From assembly GCF_000733475.1 (NCBI RefSeq), contig NZ_JPFK01000005.1, forward strand, positions 558,001-622,000: 64,000 bases of DNA, in the 5' to 3' direction. Made by a program: the position numbers and the translations under genes. The notes below the pieces were generated by a model. It had not been told where the DNA came from. It made no database searches and saw only the letters and a program-made list of their open reading frames with translations. Positions 35,401 through 42,870 of the stretch are shown here, one piece after another; within the stretch, counting starts at the first letter, position 1; each line of letters starts with the position of its first letter. The stretch is from Mangrovimonas yunxiaonensis (GTDB taxonomy: Bacteria; Bacteroidota; Bacteroidia; Flavobacteriales; Flavobacteriaceae).

Positions 35401-36852
35401 GAGCAGGTAATGTTGCTTTCGCAAAAACTGGCCAGTTTTACTAAGGGTGAAGCCGATGTGTTGCGAAAGGCCATGGGGAAAAAAATATTTGCCTTACTGG
35501 AAAAGCTTAAGCCTAAGTTTTTGGATGGGGGCGAAGCCAATGGCCACCCAAGAAATGTGCTGGAGAAGATTTGGAAAGACTGGGAAGCCTTTGCCAGTTA
35601 TGCCTTTAACAAGTCGCACTCTACCTGCTACGCTTGGATAGCTTACCAAACGGCCTATTTAAAGGCGCATTACCCTGCCGAATATATGGCCGCTGTGCTG
35701 TCTAACAACATGAACGACATTAAGCAGGTAACCTTTTTTATGGAAGAGTGTAAGCGCATGAAGTTAAATGTGCTTGGGCCTAGCGTAAACGAATCGTATT
35801 ACAAGTTTTCAGTAAATCAGGAGAATGCCATTCGGTTTGGTATGGGAGCCATAAAGGGTGTTGGCCATGGTGCGGTAAAAACCATTGTAGAAAACCGTAA
35901 AGAAGGGGGCGCCTATAGGTCTATTTTCGATCTTTCTAAGCGAATTGATCTGCGGGCAGCCAATAAAAAAGCTTTTGAGAACCTAGCATTGGCTGGAGGT
36001 TTTGATTGTTTTTCCAGTACGCATCGCGCGCAGTATTTTCAAGATGAAGGCGATGGGATTACTTTTTTAGAAAAAGCTATGAAATACGGTGCCAAACATC
36101 AAGAGAATGAAAATTCGGCCCAAGTGAGTTTGTTTGGCGAGGCTAGCGATGTGCAAATTCCAGAGCCGCAAGTGCCACCATGCGATGATTGGGGCACTAT
36201 GGAGAAGCTGGCTAAGGAGAAAGAAGTGGTTGGGATTTATATTTCTGGCCACCCGTTGGATGATTTTAAGGTAGAGATGACCAATTTTTGTAATGCCGAC
36301 CTGTCGTTGTTTGGCGATTTGAACAACCATGTAAACAGAGAGCTTACCTTTGGTGGTGTGGTAACCGATGTGCAGCACCGCGTAAGTAAAGCGGGAAAAG
36401 GATGGGCGGCCTTTACCATGGAGGATTACGAAAGCAGCTTTGAGTTTCGGATTTTTGGAGAGGACTATTTGAAGTTTCGGCATTTTTTGGTGAAAAACTC
36501 TTTTGTTCATGTTAAAAGCTATGTGCGTGAAGGCTGGGTAAATAAAAATACCGGTATAAAAGGCGAGCCTAGGTTGCAGTTTAACAGTTTTCAGTTGCTG
36601 CACGATATTATGGATGCTTACGCCAGAAAGTTGTCGGTGAAGTTGGATATTTCGGATTTGCAGGGGCAGCGTATTCAGGTTTTGGAAGAGCTGTTTAAAA
36701 TACATGCTGGCGATAAAGCGTTAAGTTTTATAATTTACGACAATGAAGAGCGTATAAAACTAAACATGCCTAGTAGAAAACAGAAGGTGAGGATTTCGCA
36801 AGAACTGTTAAGCGAGCTCACCGAACATGATGTGTTCTATAAATTGAATTGA
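32470..36852 (+). CDS. dnaE: DNA polymerase III alpha subunit with fused N-terminal DEDDh exonuclease
   Basis: The 1460-residue protein is longer than typical DnaE (about 1160). Residues about 1-200 form a proofreading exonuclease: ExoI motif D6-x-E8 ('FDTETTG'), ExoII 'VGQNVGFDVNI', ExoIII H170-x4-D175. Then come a PHP domain (from about residue 258, 'FVHLHNHSQFS'), the C-family polymerase with catalytic PDIDIDFDD at 688-696 (Asp689 and Asp691), and an OB-fold region near the C terminus ('LTFGGVVTDVQHRV'). The leading-strand polymerase therefore carries its own proofreader. The exonuclease precedes the PHP domain, unlike PolC, where it is inserted inside PHP. Confidence 0.96.
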   Translation: MYLIFDTETTGLPKRWDAPITDTDNWPRAIQIAWQLHDEMGRCVEHQDYLIQPEGFNIPYDAEKIHGISTELAQEQGVPLAEVLEKFHVAISKAKFIVGQNVGFDVNIMGCEFFREDVANTLQELPVLDTCTEHTAQLCKIPGGRGGKFKLPTLTELHEFLFNKPFAEAHNATADVEATTRCFLELIRKREFTKEALDVQPDYFERFSEVNPQEIQLIGLKHINLKRESAKIRERLEKQQTDTISTAEIKQNISDLADVDFVHLHNHSQFSILQSTISIADLVDSAAKHNMPAVALTDHANMMGAFHFVSAIGRHNKAVEEKNNEAQEKGETPTAKPIKGIVGCEFFVCENHTDKTRKDNGYQIVMLAKNKNGYHNLAKLSSIAYTQGFYYVPRIDKKLIEKYKEDLIVLTGNLYGEVPSKVLNVGENQAEEALLWWKDTFGDDLYIELMRHNQEDENRVNQVLVAFSKKHHVKLVASNNTYYAEKEDANAHDILLCVKDGEKQATPIGRGRGYRYGLPNQEYYFKSSEEMKELFKDLPEAITNLQEVVDKIEPFELARDVLLPKFDIPEQFQVEADNADGGKRGENAYLKHLTYEGAKNRYGEITDAIKERLDFELDVIANTGYPGYFLIVEDFIREARNMGVSVGPGRGSAAGSAVAYCLGITNIDPIKYDLLFERFLNPDRVSMPDIDIDFDDEGRGRVMDYVIDKYGANQVAQIITYGTMAAKSSIRDTARVLDLPLFDADRIAKLIPNTKLAKIFGMDEKALKSKFRSEEVDLINELINISEGEGLEAETVNQARVLEGSVRNTGIHACGVIITPDDITNFVPVSTAKDSDLYVTQFDNSVVENAGLLKMDFLGLKTLTLIKDTVKIVKAKHGIELDPERFPLDDEETYALFQRGETVGIFQYESPGMQKHMKDLKPTVFDDLIAMNALYRPGPMEYIPSFIARKHGREEIVYDLPAMEEYLKETYGITVYQEQVMLLSQKLASFTKGEADVLRKAMGKKIFALLEKLKPKFLDGGEANGHPRNVLEKIWKDWEAFASYAFNKSHSTCYAWIAYQTAYLKAHYPAEYMAAVLSNNMNDIKQVTFFMEECKRMKLNVLGPSVNESYYKFSVNQENAIRFGMGAIKGVGHGAVKTIVENRKEGGAYRSIFDLSKRIDLRAANKKAFENLALAGGFDCFSSTHRAQYFQDEGDGITFLEKAMKYGAKHQENENSAQVSLFGEASDVQIPEPQVPPCDDWGTMEKLAKEKEVVGIYISGHPLDDFKVEMTNFCNADLSLFGDLNNHVNRELTFGGVVTDVQHRVSKAGKGWAAFTMEDYESSFEFRIFGEDYLKFRHFLVKNSFVHVKSYVREGWVNKNTGIKGEPRLQFNSFQLLHDIMDAYARKLSVKLDISDLQGQRIQVLEELFKIHAGDKALSFIIYDNEERIKLNMPSRKQKVRISQELLSELTEHDVFYKLN

Positions 36853-36860
36853 TTTTTTTT

Positions 36861-36965
36861 GCGCAAAGGATTGAGGCTTTGTTGGAGCTCTTTTGTGGTT
36901 GGGCCTTGCCGAAAGGCACGGTACGACCCAACAAAAAGCGACTGCCGAAAGCCTGGTTTATGCGC
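36861..36965. repeat. 105-bp nested inverted repeat between dnaE and trxA
   Basis: Four concentric complementary pairs: GCGCA/TGCGC at the ends (36861-36865, 36961-36965), GGCTTT/AAAGCC (36875-36880, 36948-36953), GTTGGG/CCCAAC (36898-36903, 36927-36932) and TGCC-GAAA-GGCA at the core. It would fold as one long interrupted hairpin. It may be a REP- or MITE-like dispersed element. No open frame or transposase is near. Confidence 0.6.
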
Positions 36966-37093
36966 CCTAAAGCAAATAATAGCGTATTATAATAGCAACA
37001 TAGGCAAAACAAATTGCTTGGTTGTAAGCTTTCGTTATTTTTTTGACTAATATTGCATAAAACTTAGAAGTACAATTTTTTAAATTATAAATT

Positions 37094-37411
37094 ATGGCAT
37101 TAGAAATTACAGATGCAACGTTTGAAGAAACAGTATTAAAGAGCGACAAGCCAGTAATGGTAGATTTTTGGGCTGCATGGTGCGGACCTTGTAGAATGGT
37201 TGGGCCAATCATTGATGAGTTGAGTACGGAATACGAAGGCAAAGCCGTGGTAGGAAAGGTAGATGTAGATGCCAACCAAGAGTTTGCTGCAAAGTACGGC
37301 GTAAGAAACATTCCAACAGTATTGGTGTTCCAAAATGGCGAAGTTGTAGGCCGCCAAGTGGGTGTAGCGCAAAAAAGTGCTTATGCCGAAGCTTTGGATT
37401 CGCTTTTATAA
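37094..37411 (+). CDS. trxA: Thioredoxin
   Basis: The 105-residue protein is a classical thioredoxin with the active site WCGPC at residues 29-33, the preceding 'VMVDFWAA' strand and the cis-proline segment 'RNIPTVLVFQNGE'. It reduces protein disulfides. The gene stands alone between a nested repeat and a terminator at 37435-37463. The 5' leader contains only a weak promoter-like sequence, TAATATTG at 37048-37055. Confidence 0.97.
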   Translation: MALEITDATFEETVLKSDKPVMVDFWAAWCGPCRMVGPIIDELSTEYEGKAVVGKVDVDANQEFAAKYGVRNIPTVLVFQNGEVVGRQVGVAQKSAYAEALDSLL

Positions 37412-37434
37412 GCAATAAAGATTAAAGAAATGAT

Positions 37435-37463
37435 AAAAGGTTTGCTGTTATGGCAAACCTTTT
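37435..37463 (+). terminator. trxA terminator
   Basis: An 11-bp perfect stem (AAAAGGTTTGC / GCAAACCTTTT) with a 7-nt loop, followed by T residues. It lies inside a longer reading frame upstream of the DUF58 gene, arguing for the later start at 37481. Confidence 0.85.
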
Positions 37464-37480
37464 TTAGTTTAGGGCATAGG

Positions 37481-38410
37481 ATGGATTTACAACAGGAACT
37501 AAATAAAACAAGTGGGTTTAACAAACTCGACCTTTTGGCCAAGCAGGTTGTAGAGGGGTTTATTTCGGGCATGCACAAAAGCCCGTTTCATGGGTTTTCG
37601 GCAGAGTTTGCTGAGCATAAAATTTACAATCAGGGCGAAAGTACCAAACATATTGATTGGAAGTTATACGCTAAAACAGATAAGCTGTATACCAAACGCT
37701 ATGACGAGGAGACCAATTTGCGTTGCCATTTAATTATAGACAACAGCAGTTCGATGCATTACCCAGAGATGGCGTCGTTTTCGATAGACCATCTTAATAA
37801 AATAGCGTTTTCTGCTTTGGCATCGGCGAGTTTAATGCACATTTTAAAGCGCCAGCGCGATGCGGTTGGACTAAGTGTGTATAGCGATGCCTACGATTTT
37901 TACGCCCCAGAAAAAGGCAGCGACAGGCACCACCATATGCTGCTGCACCAACTTGGCGAACTGCTAAAGCAGCGCCCAGAGAACAAGCAAACAGGAACCT
38001 ATACCTTTTTGCATCAAATTGCCGAGAACATACATAGGCGTTCGTTGGTTTTTTTGTTTACCGACATGTTTCAAACAGAAACCGAAGCAGACAAATTGTT
38101 TGAGGCCTTACGGCATTTAAAGCACAATAAGCATGAGGTGGTGTTGTTTCATGTGTTTGATAAGGAAAAGGAATTAAAGTTCGATTTTGGCCATGCTCCA
38201 AGACGTTTTGTGGATGTTGAAACAGGCGACCATATTAATTTGTACGCCGAAAACATTAAGGACAACTACGAAAAAGCGGTATCGGATTATTTTAAGGCCA
38301 TTCGTTTAAAATGTGGGCAGTATCAGATAAAATATGTGGAAGCCGATATAAATGAGGGGTTTAGCGCAATATTGACGGCCTTTATGGTGGAGCGTCAGAA
38401 TTTTTTATAA
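37481..38410 (+). CDS. DUF58 family protein (MoxR-associated)
   Basis: The 309-residue protein starts at ATG 37481 and carries the DUF58 core 'IDWKLYAKTDKLYTKRYDEE' in parts and 'IIDNSSSMHYP', the metal-binding MIDAS-like DxSxS motif of VWA folds. DUF58 proteins usually work with MoxR ATPases in assembling envelope complexes. Here no moxR or VWA partner is adjacent. An upstream frame extension is rejected because it contains the trxA terminator. Confidence 0.85.
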   Translation: MDLQQELNKTSGFNKLDLLAKQVVEGFISGMHKSPFHGFSAEFAEHKIYNQGESTKHIDWKLYAKTDKLYTKRYDEETNLRCHLIIDNSSSMHYPEMASFSIDHLNKIAFSALASASLMHILKRQRDAVGLSVYSDAYDFYAPEKGSDRHHHMLLHQLGELLKQRPENKQTGTYTFLHQIAENIHRRSLVFLFTDMFQTETEADKLFEALRHLKHNKHEVVLFHVFDKEKELKFDFGHAPRRFVDVETGDHINLYAENIKDNYEKAVSDYFKAIRLKCGQYQIKYVEADINEGFSAILTAFMVERQNFL

Positions 38411-38439
38411 GATAATTTTAAAAAAAAGTTGTAAAATAT

Positions 38440-38469
38440 TTGAGATATAGAAAAAGCCATGTATATTTG
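38440..38469 (+). promoter_or_regulatory. tRNA-Asp promoter
   Basis: TTG (38440-38442), exactly 19-nt spacer, TATATTTG (38462-38469): a textbook Bacteroidota promoter, 18 nt before the tRNA. Confidence 0.8.
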
Positions 38470-38487
38470 CATCCGCAATTGTGCAAC

Positions 38488-38561
38488 GGTCTGGTAGTTC
38501 AGTTGGTTAGAATATCTGCCTGTCACGCAGGGGGTCGCGGGTTCGAGTCCCGTCCAGACCG
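38488..38561 (+). tRNA. tRNA-Asp (GTC)
   Basis: A 74-nt cloverleaf: 7-bp acceptor stem (GGTCTGG / CCAGACC), anticodon loop CTGTCAC with anticodon GTC, and T arm with GTTCGAG. The CCA end is not encoded. A terminator follows at 38575-38599. Confidence 0.96.
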
Positions 38562-38574
38562 CAAAAAATTGCTC

Positions 38575-38599
38575 AAAAGCTCCATCCGTTGGAGCTTTT
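38575..38599 (+). terminator. tRNA-Asp terminator
   Basis: A perfect 10-bp stem (AAAAGCTCCA / TGGAGCTTTT) with a 5-nt loop and a following T run. Confidence 0.9.
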
Positions 38600-39031
38600 T
38601 TTTAGCAATAAAATTTAGTTGTGTTGTTTTTGCCTTAATGTTGTAATTGAGGCAAATAGTAGGAAGAGCTCAATTTTTTTGAGTGTTCCAATGGAAAGCT
38701 TTCCTTTTTTCACTTAGGTGAAAATTGGGATGCTTTTTTGTTTAAAAAAGGCTTTAAATAGCCTTTAATCGATTAAATTGGTATTTCAACGGATTTTTTC
38801 TGTTTGTATGATGTCTTTAAATTACTTTTAAACTTCCTTATTAAGCCCCAAATTATTTTACAATCAGCTTATTAAGGTTGTTAATCCATATTTTCCCTCA
38901 CACACGTAGCGTTATGCTTTATGGCATGATGTGTACACATTAATTATTCCATAATATCCCTCAACTTTTTTAGAGCATTTAGCTCTTAAACGGTATTTGC
39001 TTGCAGTGTAACCAATTTAAAGTTGATAAAT
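38600..39031. other. 430-bp gap without a gene
   Basis: I see no convincing coding frame or RNA gene. It holds a perfect 12-bp palindrome ATGTGTACACAT (38929-38940), a 7-bp hairpin AAAGGCT/AGCCTTT (38747-38766) and AT-rich sequence leading to the small secreted-peptide gene at 39032. No exact TAnnTTTG box is present close to that gene. Confidence 0.5.
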
Positions 39032-39214
39032 ATGAAATCCCTAACAATTACCTTAATAGCAATTATTTTTTGTGTTGCTTTAACCGGACTTAACAGTAAA
39101 AAAGACATCAGTATTGATCTTATAAATCAAGAAGAAGTGCAATCTCATGACTTTACGCATGATCTTGCCGTTAGTAAGCATATTAGAAAAACAAAAGTGC
39201 CTACCCAGGGCTAA
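39032..39214 (+). CDS. Small secreted peptide, unknown function
   Basis: A 60-residue frame from ATG 39032 with a typical signal peptide (about 1-22, 'MKSLTITLIAIIFCVALTG') followed by a mature part of about 38 residues, rich in Asp, His and Lys. It has no recognised family. It lies 140 bp upstream of a TPR histidine kinase and a LuxR-type regulator on the same strand. A weak hairpin (ACCCGT/ACGGGT, 39241-39265) follows it. It may be a peptide signal or ligand for the kinase, but no direct evidence exists. Confidence 0.5.
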   Translation: MKSLTITLIAIIFCVALTGLNSKKDISIDLINQEEVQSHDFTHDLAVSKHIRKTKVPTQG

Positions 39215-39240
39215 ACTTTTTTGTCGCCATAATGTTATAG

Positions 39241-39265
39241 ACCCGTTTAGCGCTGCTGGACGGGT
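39241..39265 (+). terminator. Weak hairpin after the secreted-peptide gene
   Basis: A 6-bp stem (ACCCGT / ACGGGT), long loop, followed by TTTAT. It would end the peptide transcript before the kinase promoter. Confidence 0.5.
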
Positions 39266-39324
39266 TTTATTGCTTTGGGGAAATTAAAATGGTTGTCGCG
39301 TTTAATTATCAATAATATTTATTA

Positions 39325-39332
39325 TAAATTTG
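39325..39332 (+). promoter_or_regulatory. -7 element of the kinase operon
   Basis: TAAATTTG is an exact TAnnTTTG, 24 nt before the likely TTG start at 39357. It gives a leader of about 15-20 nt. Confidence 0.5.
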
Positions 39333-39356
39333 AGAGACTTACAAAAATGAATCTCA

Positions 39357-41372
39357 TTGTATAAGCACTATAGTGTCATATTAAGTGTCTTCTTTGCATT
39401 TGGTGTGTATGCCCAGTCCAATCCTGCTATTATGGACAGCATAACGCACTATTCAAACCAATCTAATAATCAGCAGTTGCCCTTAGAGCTTAGAATAGAC
39501 TATGCTAAAAAGGCTATTAGACTAGCTGCTAAGCACGCCAGCGATAGTGTGCTTTTAAAACACAGAAGGCAGCTCTCTACACTTTACCTGTACAAGCAGG
39601 ATGCAGATACTTTAATGCTGATTAATCGTGAAAATTTAACATTAGCGGTAAAGTTAAAGGACTCTGTGGCCATGGCCCATGTTAATAACATTATTGGGTG
39701 GAGCCATTTTAGCAAGCAACAAATAGATAGTGCGTATTACTATTATTACAAAGCGTCTAAATTGTTTTCGGATTTAGATTTAAAGAAAAATTATGCCGAA
39801 ACCCTGTTAAACATGGCAGACATACAGTTCATGGAAAAAGACTATCTGGGGGCCGAAAGCAATGCGGTAAGGTCTATAAGGTTGTATCAAACATTTCCAA
39901 AATCTGAAGCCAATCTCGATGCCCTTTGGGCGTTGTACAATTTGCTGGGCATTATTTCCGACGAACTAGACCAATACGACGATGCGATTAACTACCATAA
40001 AGAGGCTCTGTCCTATAGCGACCAGATAGCAGACAATACCTTATACACCATTTACTCGAATAGCAACATAGCTTTAATCTATAAAAAGCAAGAGAAGTAT
40101 AACCAGGCCTTAAACATTTACCAAACCTTAAGTAGTAACAAGCAAGAGCTGTTAAAAGAGCCTTCAAACTATGCGTTAATCTTGGGAGACTACGCCTTTG
40201 TAAAGCACTTGTCGGGCAAATACCCAGAAACAGAGGTGAAGAGCATGCTAAGAAAAGCGTATCGGGTTAGCGATAGCATTCAGGATTTTTACAGCATCAT
40301 GTCGGTTTCTTTAAATGCGGCACAATATTATTTGGACATCAATCAAAAGGATTCTGCCTTGGTTTTTGCCAATAGGGCGTATCAATTGGCTGAGGAGACC
40401 AATACCAATAATGTGATATTAAAAACCCTTTTGTTAAAGTCTAAGATAGAGCCCCCACAAAGGGCGACAGATTATTTAAGCCGTTACGTGGCTATTAGCG
40501 ATAGTTTGCAACACAAGGAGCGAGCCATTAGAAACAAATTTGCCAGAATTGAATTTGAAACAGATAATTTAAAGGAAAAAAATAGGCAAATTGCCCGAGA
40601 GCGTATGTGGTTTATGGTTTTGTCGGCAGGCTTAATATTTACACTAGTCTTGCTGTATATTATTGTTTCGCAACGGGCCAAAAACAGGCAATTACAGCTT
40701 GTGCAGCAGCAGCAGCTTGCCAACGAAGAGATTTATAATTTAATGCTTTCGCAACAAGACAAAATTGATGAAGCGCGAATTTTGGAAAAGAAGCGCATTT
40801 CAGAAGAGCTTCACGATGGCATTTTAGGGCGGCTTTTTGGTACCCGATTAAGTTTAGACAGTTTAAACATGATGGTAACGCCAGAGGCCATTAACAACCG
40901 CAATAAATATATTGAAGAACTAAAGCATATCGAGCAGGACATAAGAAAGGTATCGCACGATCTTAATACCGATTTTGTTAGCGGCTCCAGTTTCTTCAGC
41001 ATTATAAAATCTTTGGTAGAAACACAGTGCCTAGCCTATGGCTTAGACTATCAACTAACCAATGACGATGATATTGATTGGGATGCTGTATCGAATAAAA
41101 CAAAAATCCATTATTATAGAATTGTCCAAGAGTCGTTACAAAACATCTACAAGCACGCCAATGCCACGCGGGTTGAGATTAGTTTCCAACGAAAAAGAGG
41201 AACCGTTTGCCTAAAAATTACCGATGACGGCTTAGGTTTCGATATTAACAAGTCTAAAAAAGGCATAGGTTTAAAAAATATGGCCTCGCGCGTAAGCGAT
41301 GTAGGCGGTAAATTAAAAATAGACTCAGCCATTAATTTAGGAACAACGGTTACCGTAAGGGTGCCTGTTTAA
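39357..41372 (+). CDS. TPR-containing hybrid-free sensor histidine kinase (HisKA_3, NarX/DesK-like)
   Basis: The 671-residue protein has a signal sequence (about 1-20), a periplasmic array of tetratricopeptide repeats (about 30-390), a membrane helix (about 420-440), a coiled coil, then a HisKA_3 domain with H486 ('KKRISEELHDGILG') and an HATPase domain ('IVQESLQNIYKHANATR', 'ITDDGLGFD'). TPR sensors are common in Bacteroidota and bind peptides or proteins. The likely start is TTG 39357; the upstream ATG at 39347 reads only five codons before a stop. Its partner is the regulator at 41383. Confidence 0.92.
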   Translation: MYKHYSVILSVFFAFGVYAQSNPAIMDSITHYSNQSNNQQLPLELRIDYAKKAIRLAAKHASDSVLLKHRRQLSTLYLYKQDADTLMLINRENLTLAVKLKDSVAMAHVNNIIGWSHFSKQQIDSAYYYYYKASKLFSDLDLKKNYAETLLNMADIQFMEKDYLGAESNAVRSIRLYQTFPKSEANLDALWALYNLLGIISDELDQYDDAINYHKEALSYSDQIADNTLYTIYSNSNIALIYKKQEKYNQALNIYQTLSSNKQELLKEPSNYALILGDYAFVKHLSGKYPETEVKSMLRKAYRVSDSIQDFYSIMSVSLNAAQYYLDINQKDSALVFANRAYQLAEETNTNNVILKTLLLKSKIEPPQRATDYLSRYVAISDSLQHKERAIRNKFARIEFETDNLKEKNRQIARERMWFMVLSAGLIFTLVLLYIIVSQRAKNRQLQLVQQQQLANEEIYNLMLSQQDKIDEARILEKKRISEELHDGILGRLFGTRLSLDSLNMMVTPEAINNRNKYIEELKHIEQDIRKVSHDLNTDFVSGSSFFSIIKSLVETQCLAYGLDYQLTNDDDIDWDAVSNKTKIHYYRIVQESLQNIYKHANATRVEISFQRKRGTVCLKITDDGLGFDINKSKKGIGLKNMASRVSDVGGKLKIDSAINLGTTVTVRVPV

Positions 41373-41382
41373 AACAAGATAC

Positions 41383-42060
41383 ATGACACATAATGTTATA
41401 CGAATATTAATGACCGATGATCACCCCATTATTATAGAGGGATATCAGAACACGCTTTTAGCCACCAAAAAGCCCGATCAAGAGCTTAAGATAGATATAG
41501 CCAATAATTGCGACCAATCATTACAATACATGCAAGAGGCCATAAAAAAAGAACGCCCTTACGATGTGCTTTTTATGGATATTAGCTTGCCACCATCATC
41601 CGATGGCAAATATACTTCGGGCGAAGATCTGGCCATTCATGCTAGAACCCTAATGCCCAATGCTAAAATAATTATCTTAACTATGTTTAACGAATCTTAT
41701 CGAATACACAATATTGTTAAACGTATAAACCCCGAAGGCTTGCTCATTAAAAGCGACTTAACCTCAAACGAGCTATCAAGCGCTTTCCAGGCGGCCTTAA
41801 AAAACCCGCCCTTTTATAGCGGTACTGTTAATAGCTTAATACGAAAAACCATCTCTGCCGATATGGAAGTAGACGATGTAAACCGTAAAATCCTGCACCT
41901 CCTATCGCAGGGGATAAAAACAAAAAGTTTAAAAGAGCATATCAATTTGTCTATGAGTGCCATTGAAAAGCGTAAAAAACACTTAAAGGAAATTTTTTTG
42001 GTTCAAGATGGCAGTGACGAAACTTTACTAAACGAAGCGAGAAAAAATGGCTTTTTATAA
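41383..42060 (+). CDS. LuxR/NarL-type response regulator
   Basis: The 225-residue protein has a receiver domain ('RILMTDDHPIIIEGY', phospho-acceptor D66 in 'VLFMDISLPP') and a diverged GerE/LuxR helix-turn-helix near the C terminus ('ILHLLSQGIKTKSLKEHIN', 'MSAIEKRKKHLKEIF'). It lies 10 bp after the kinase gene and must be its partner. The recognition helix differs from canonical NarL, so its DNA site is probably specific. A strong palindrome lies 80-110 bp downstream of its stop. Confidence 0.9.
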   Translation: MTHNVIRILMTDDHPIIIEGYQNTLLATKKPDQELKIDIANNCDQSLQYMQEAIKKERPYDVLFMDISLPPSSDGKYTSGEDLAIHARTLMPNAKIIILTMFNESYRIHNIVKRINPEGLLIKSDLTSNELSSAFQAALKNPPFYSGTVNSLIRKTISADMEVDDVNRKILHLLSQGIKTKSLKEHINLSMSAIEKRKKHLKEIFLVQDGSDETLLNEARKNGFL

Positions 42061-42137
42061 GATTTATAATAAATAAGCTTTTTTATGGGTGAAAGTACAA
42101 GTGGTAAGTGTGTCTTAGGTCTTGGTATCACTGTGAA

Positions 42138-42176
42138 TTACGGTTTTTCCGTAATTTTTTTGCGGAAAAACCGTAA
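42138..42176. promoter_or_regulatory. Palindromic operator-like element upstream of the sRNA candidate
   Basis: A perfect 14-bp inverted repeat TTACGGTTTTTCCG / CGGAAAAACCGTAA (42138-42151, 42163-42176). The left arm also forms a 17-bp palindrome TTACGG-N5-CCGTAA on its own (42138-42154). It ends 21 bp before a -7 box at 42198. It does not look like a terminator, because a promoter follows. Confidence 0.6.
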
Positions 42177-42197
42177 AGGTGTTAATAAGATAAATAC

Positions 42198-42205
42198 TAC
42201 CTTTG
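42198..42205 (+). promoter_or_regulatory. -7 element upstream of the candidate sRNA
   Basis: TACCTTTG is an exact TAnnTTTG. It points to a gap with no reading frame and ends at a terminator (42272-42300), so it would give a transcript of about 95-100 nt. Confidence 0.5.
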
Positions 42206-42211
42206 TTTAAG

Positions 42212-42310
42212 TCAACAGCATAAAATTAATTAATCCCTCAAGAAGATATTGTTGATAATAGCATTTACAAGAGCCTTATGGTGAAAAACCGTAAGGCTCC
42301 TTCTTTTTTT
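42212..42310 (+). ncRNA. Candidate small RNA
   Basis: This is inferred from three adjacent signals: an operator-like palindrome, an exact Bacteroidota -7 box at 42198-42205, and an intrinsic terminator at 42272-42300. Between them is no start codon followed by a convincing frame. The terminator stem repeats part of the operator motif (GAAAAACCGTAAGG). The exact start and end are estimates. Confidence 0.35.
42272..42300 (+). terminator. Terminator of the candidate sRNA
   Basis: A 12-bp stem with one G-U pair (GAGCCTTATGGT / ACCGTAAGGCTC) and loop GAAAA, followed by CTTCTTTTTT. Confidence 0.8.
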
Positions 42311-42818
42311 AGAAAGAAAAAATCGCGTCGGCGTGTTCTACAAAAACCTTAATGTATATGCCCAAGTACACCACGGCGACAATAAACTTTAAAAAGGTGC
42401 CAGTTAAAAACCCCAAAAACGAACCAAAAGCTGCCTTGGTTGCCATTTTAGAATCCGTTTTGTTAAACAACTCACCAATTAAAGCCCCAACAAAGGGCCA
42501 GATAATAATGCCAAAAATGCCCAACACAGGAAAGAATATGGCGACAATTAACCCAATGGTTGTGCCTACCATGCCTTTGCGGCTGCCGCCAAACCTCTTA
42601 GTCCCCATAGCCGGAATAATATAATCCAATACAAACACCAATAGGGCAATTACAAGGGTAATGCCCAATACCCACCAGTTGTCCTCAACAGCTTTTGTAA
42701 GATACAATAACAACAAGCCTACCCAACTAATTGGCGGTCCCGGTAAAATGGGTAAAAAGCTGCCTATAATGCCTGTTAAGACAAACAATAAACCAACTAT
42801 AGAAAGAATAATGTCCAT
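42309..42818 (-). CDS. DUF456 family membrane protein
   Basis: The 169-residue protein has about five hydrophobic segments and the DUF456 pattern ('GSFLPILPGPPISWVGLLLL', in part; 'GIIIWPFVGALIGEL'). The function of DUF456 is unknown. It is divergent from the blaI-like gene, with BlaI-type operators in the gap, so it may share control. Confidence 0.85.
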   Translation of the reverse strand: MDIILSIVGLLFVLTGIIGSFLPILPGPPISWVGLLLLYLTKAVEDNWWVLGITLVIALLVFVLDYIIPAMGTKRFGGSRKGMVGTTIGLIVAIFFPVLGIFGIIIWPFVGALIGELFNKTDSKMATKAAFGSFLGFLTGTFLKFIVAVVYLGIYIKVFVEHADAIFSF

Positions 42819-42870
42819 AAAAATGTTTTGCTATAAGACGAAGATAACGATAACATGTTACAAATAATTA

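Noticed and set aside
36898-36932. GTTGGGC ... ACCCAAC resembles integron attC core sites (GTTRRRY and RYYYAAC).
   Set aside because: attC sites have RYYYAAC first and GTTRRRY last. Here the order is reversed, there is no integrase or cassette, and the outer complementary pairs are better explained as a nested repeat.
37430-37480. Longer reading frame upstream of the DUF58 gene.
   Set aside because: It runs through the trxA terminator (37435-37463), and the family starts at the later ATG.
38747-38766. Hairpin AAAGGCT/AGCCTTT as a terminator or RNA gene.
   Set aside because: No T run follows and no promoter precedes it, so it is listed only as part of a gene-free gap.
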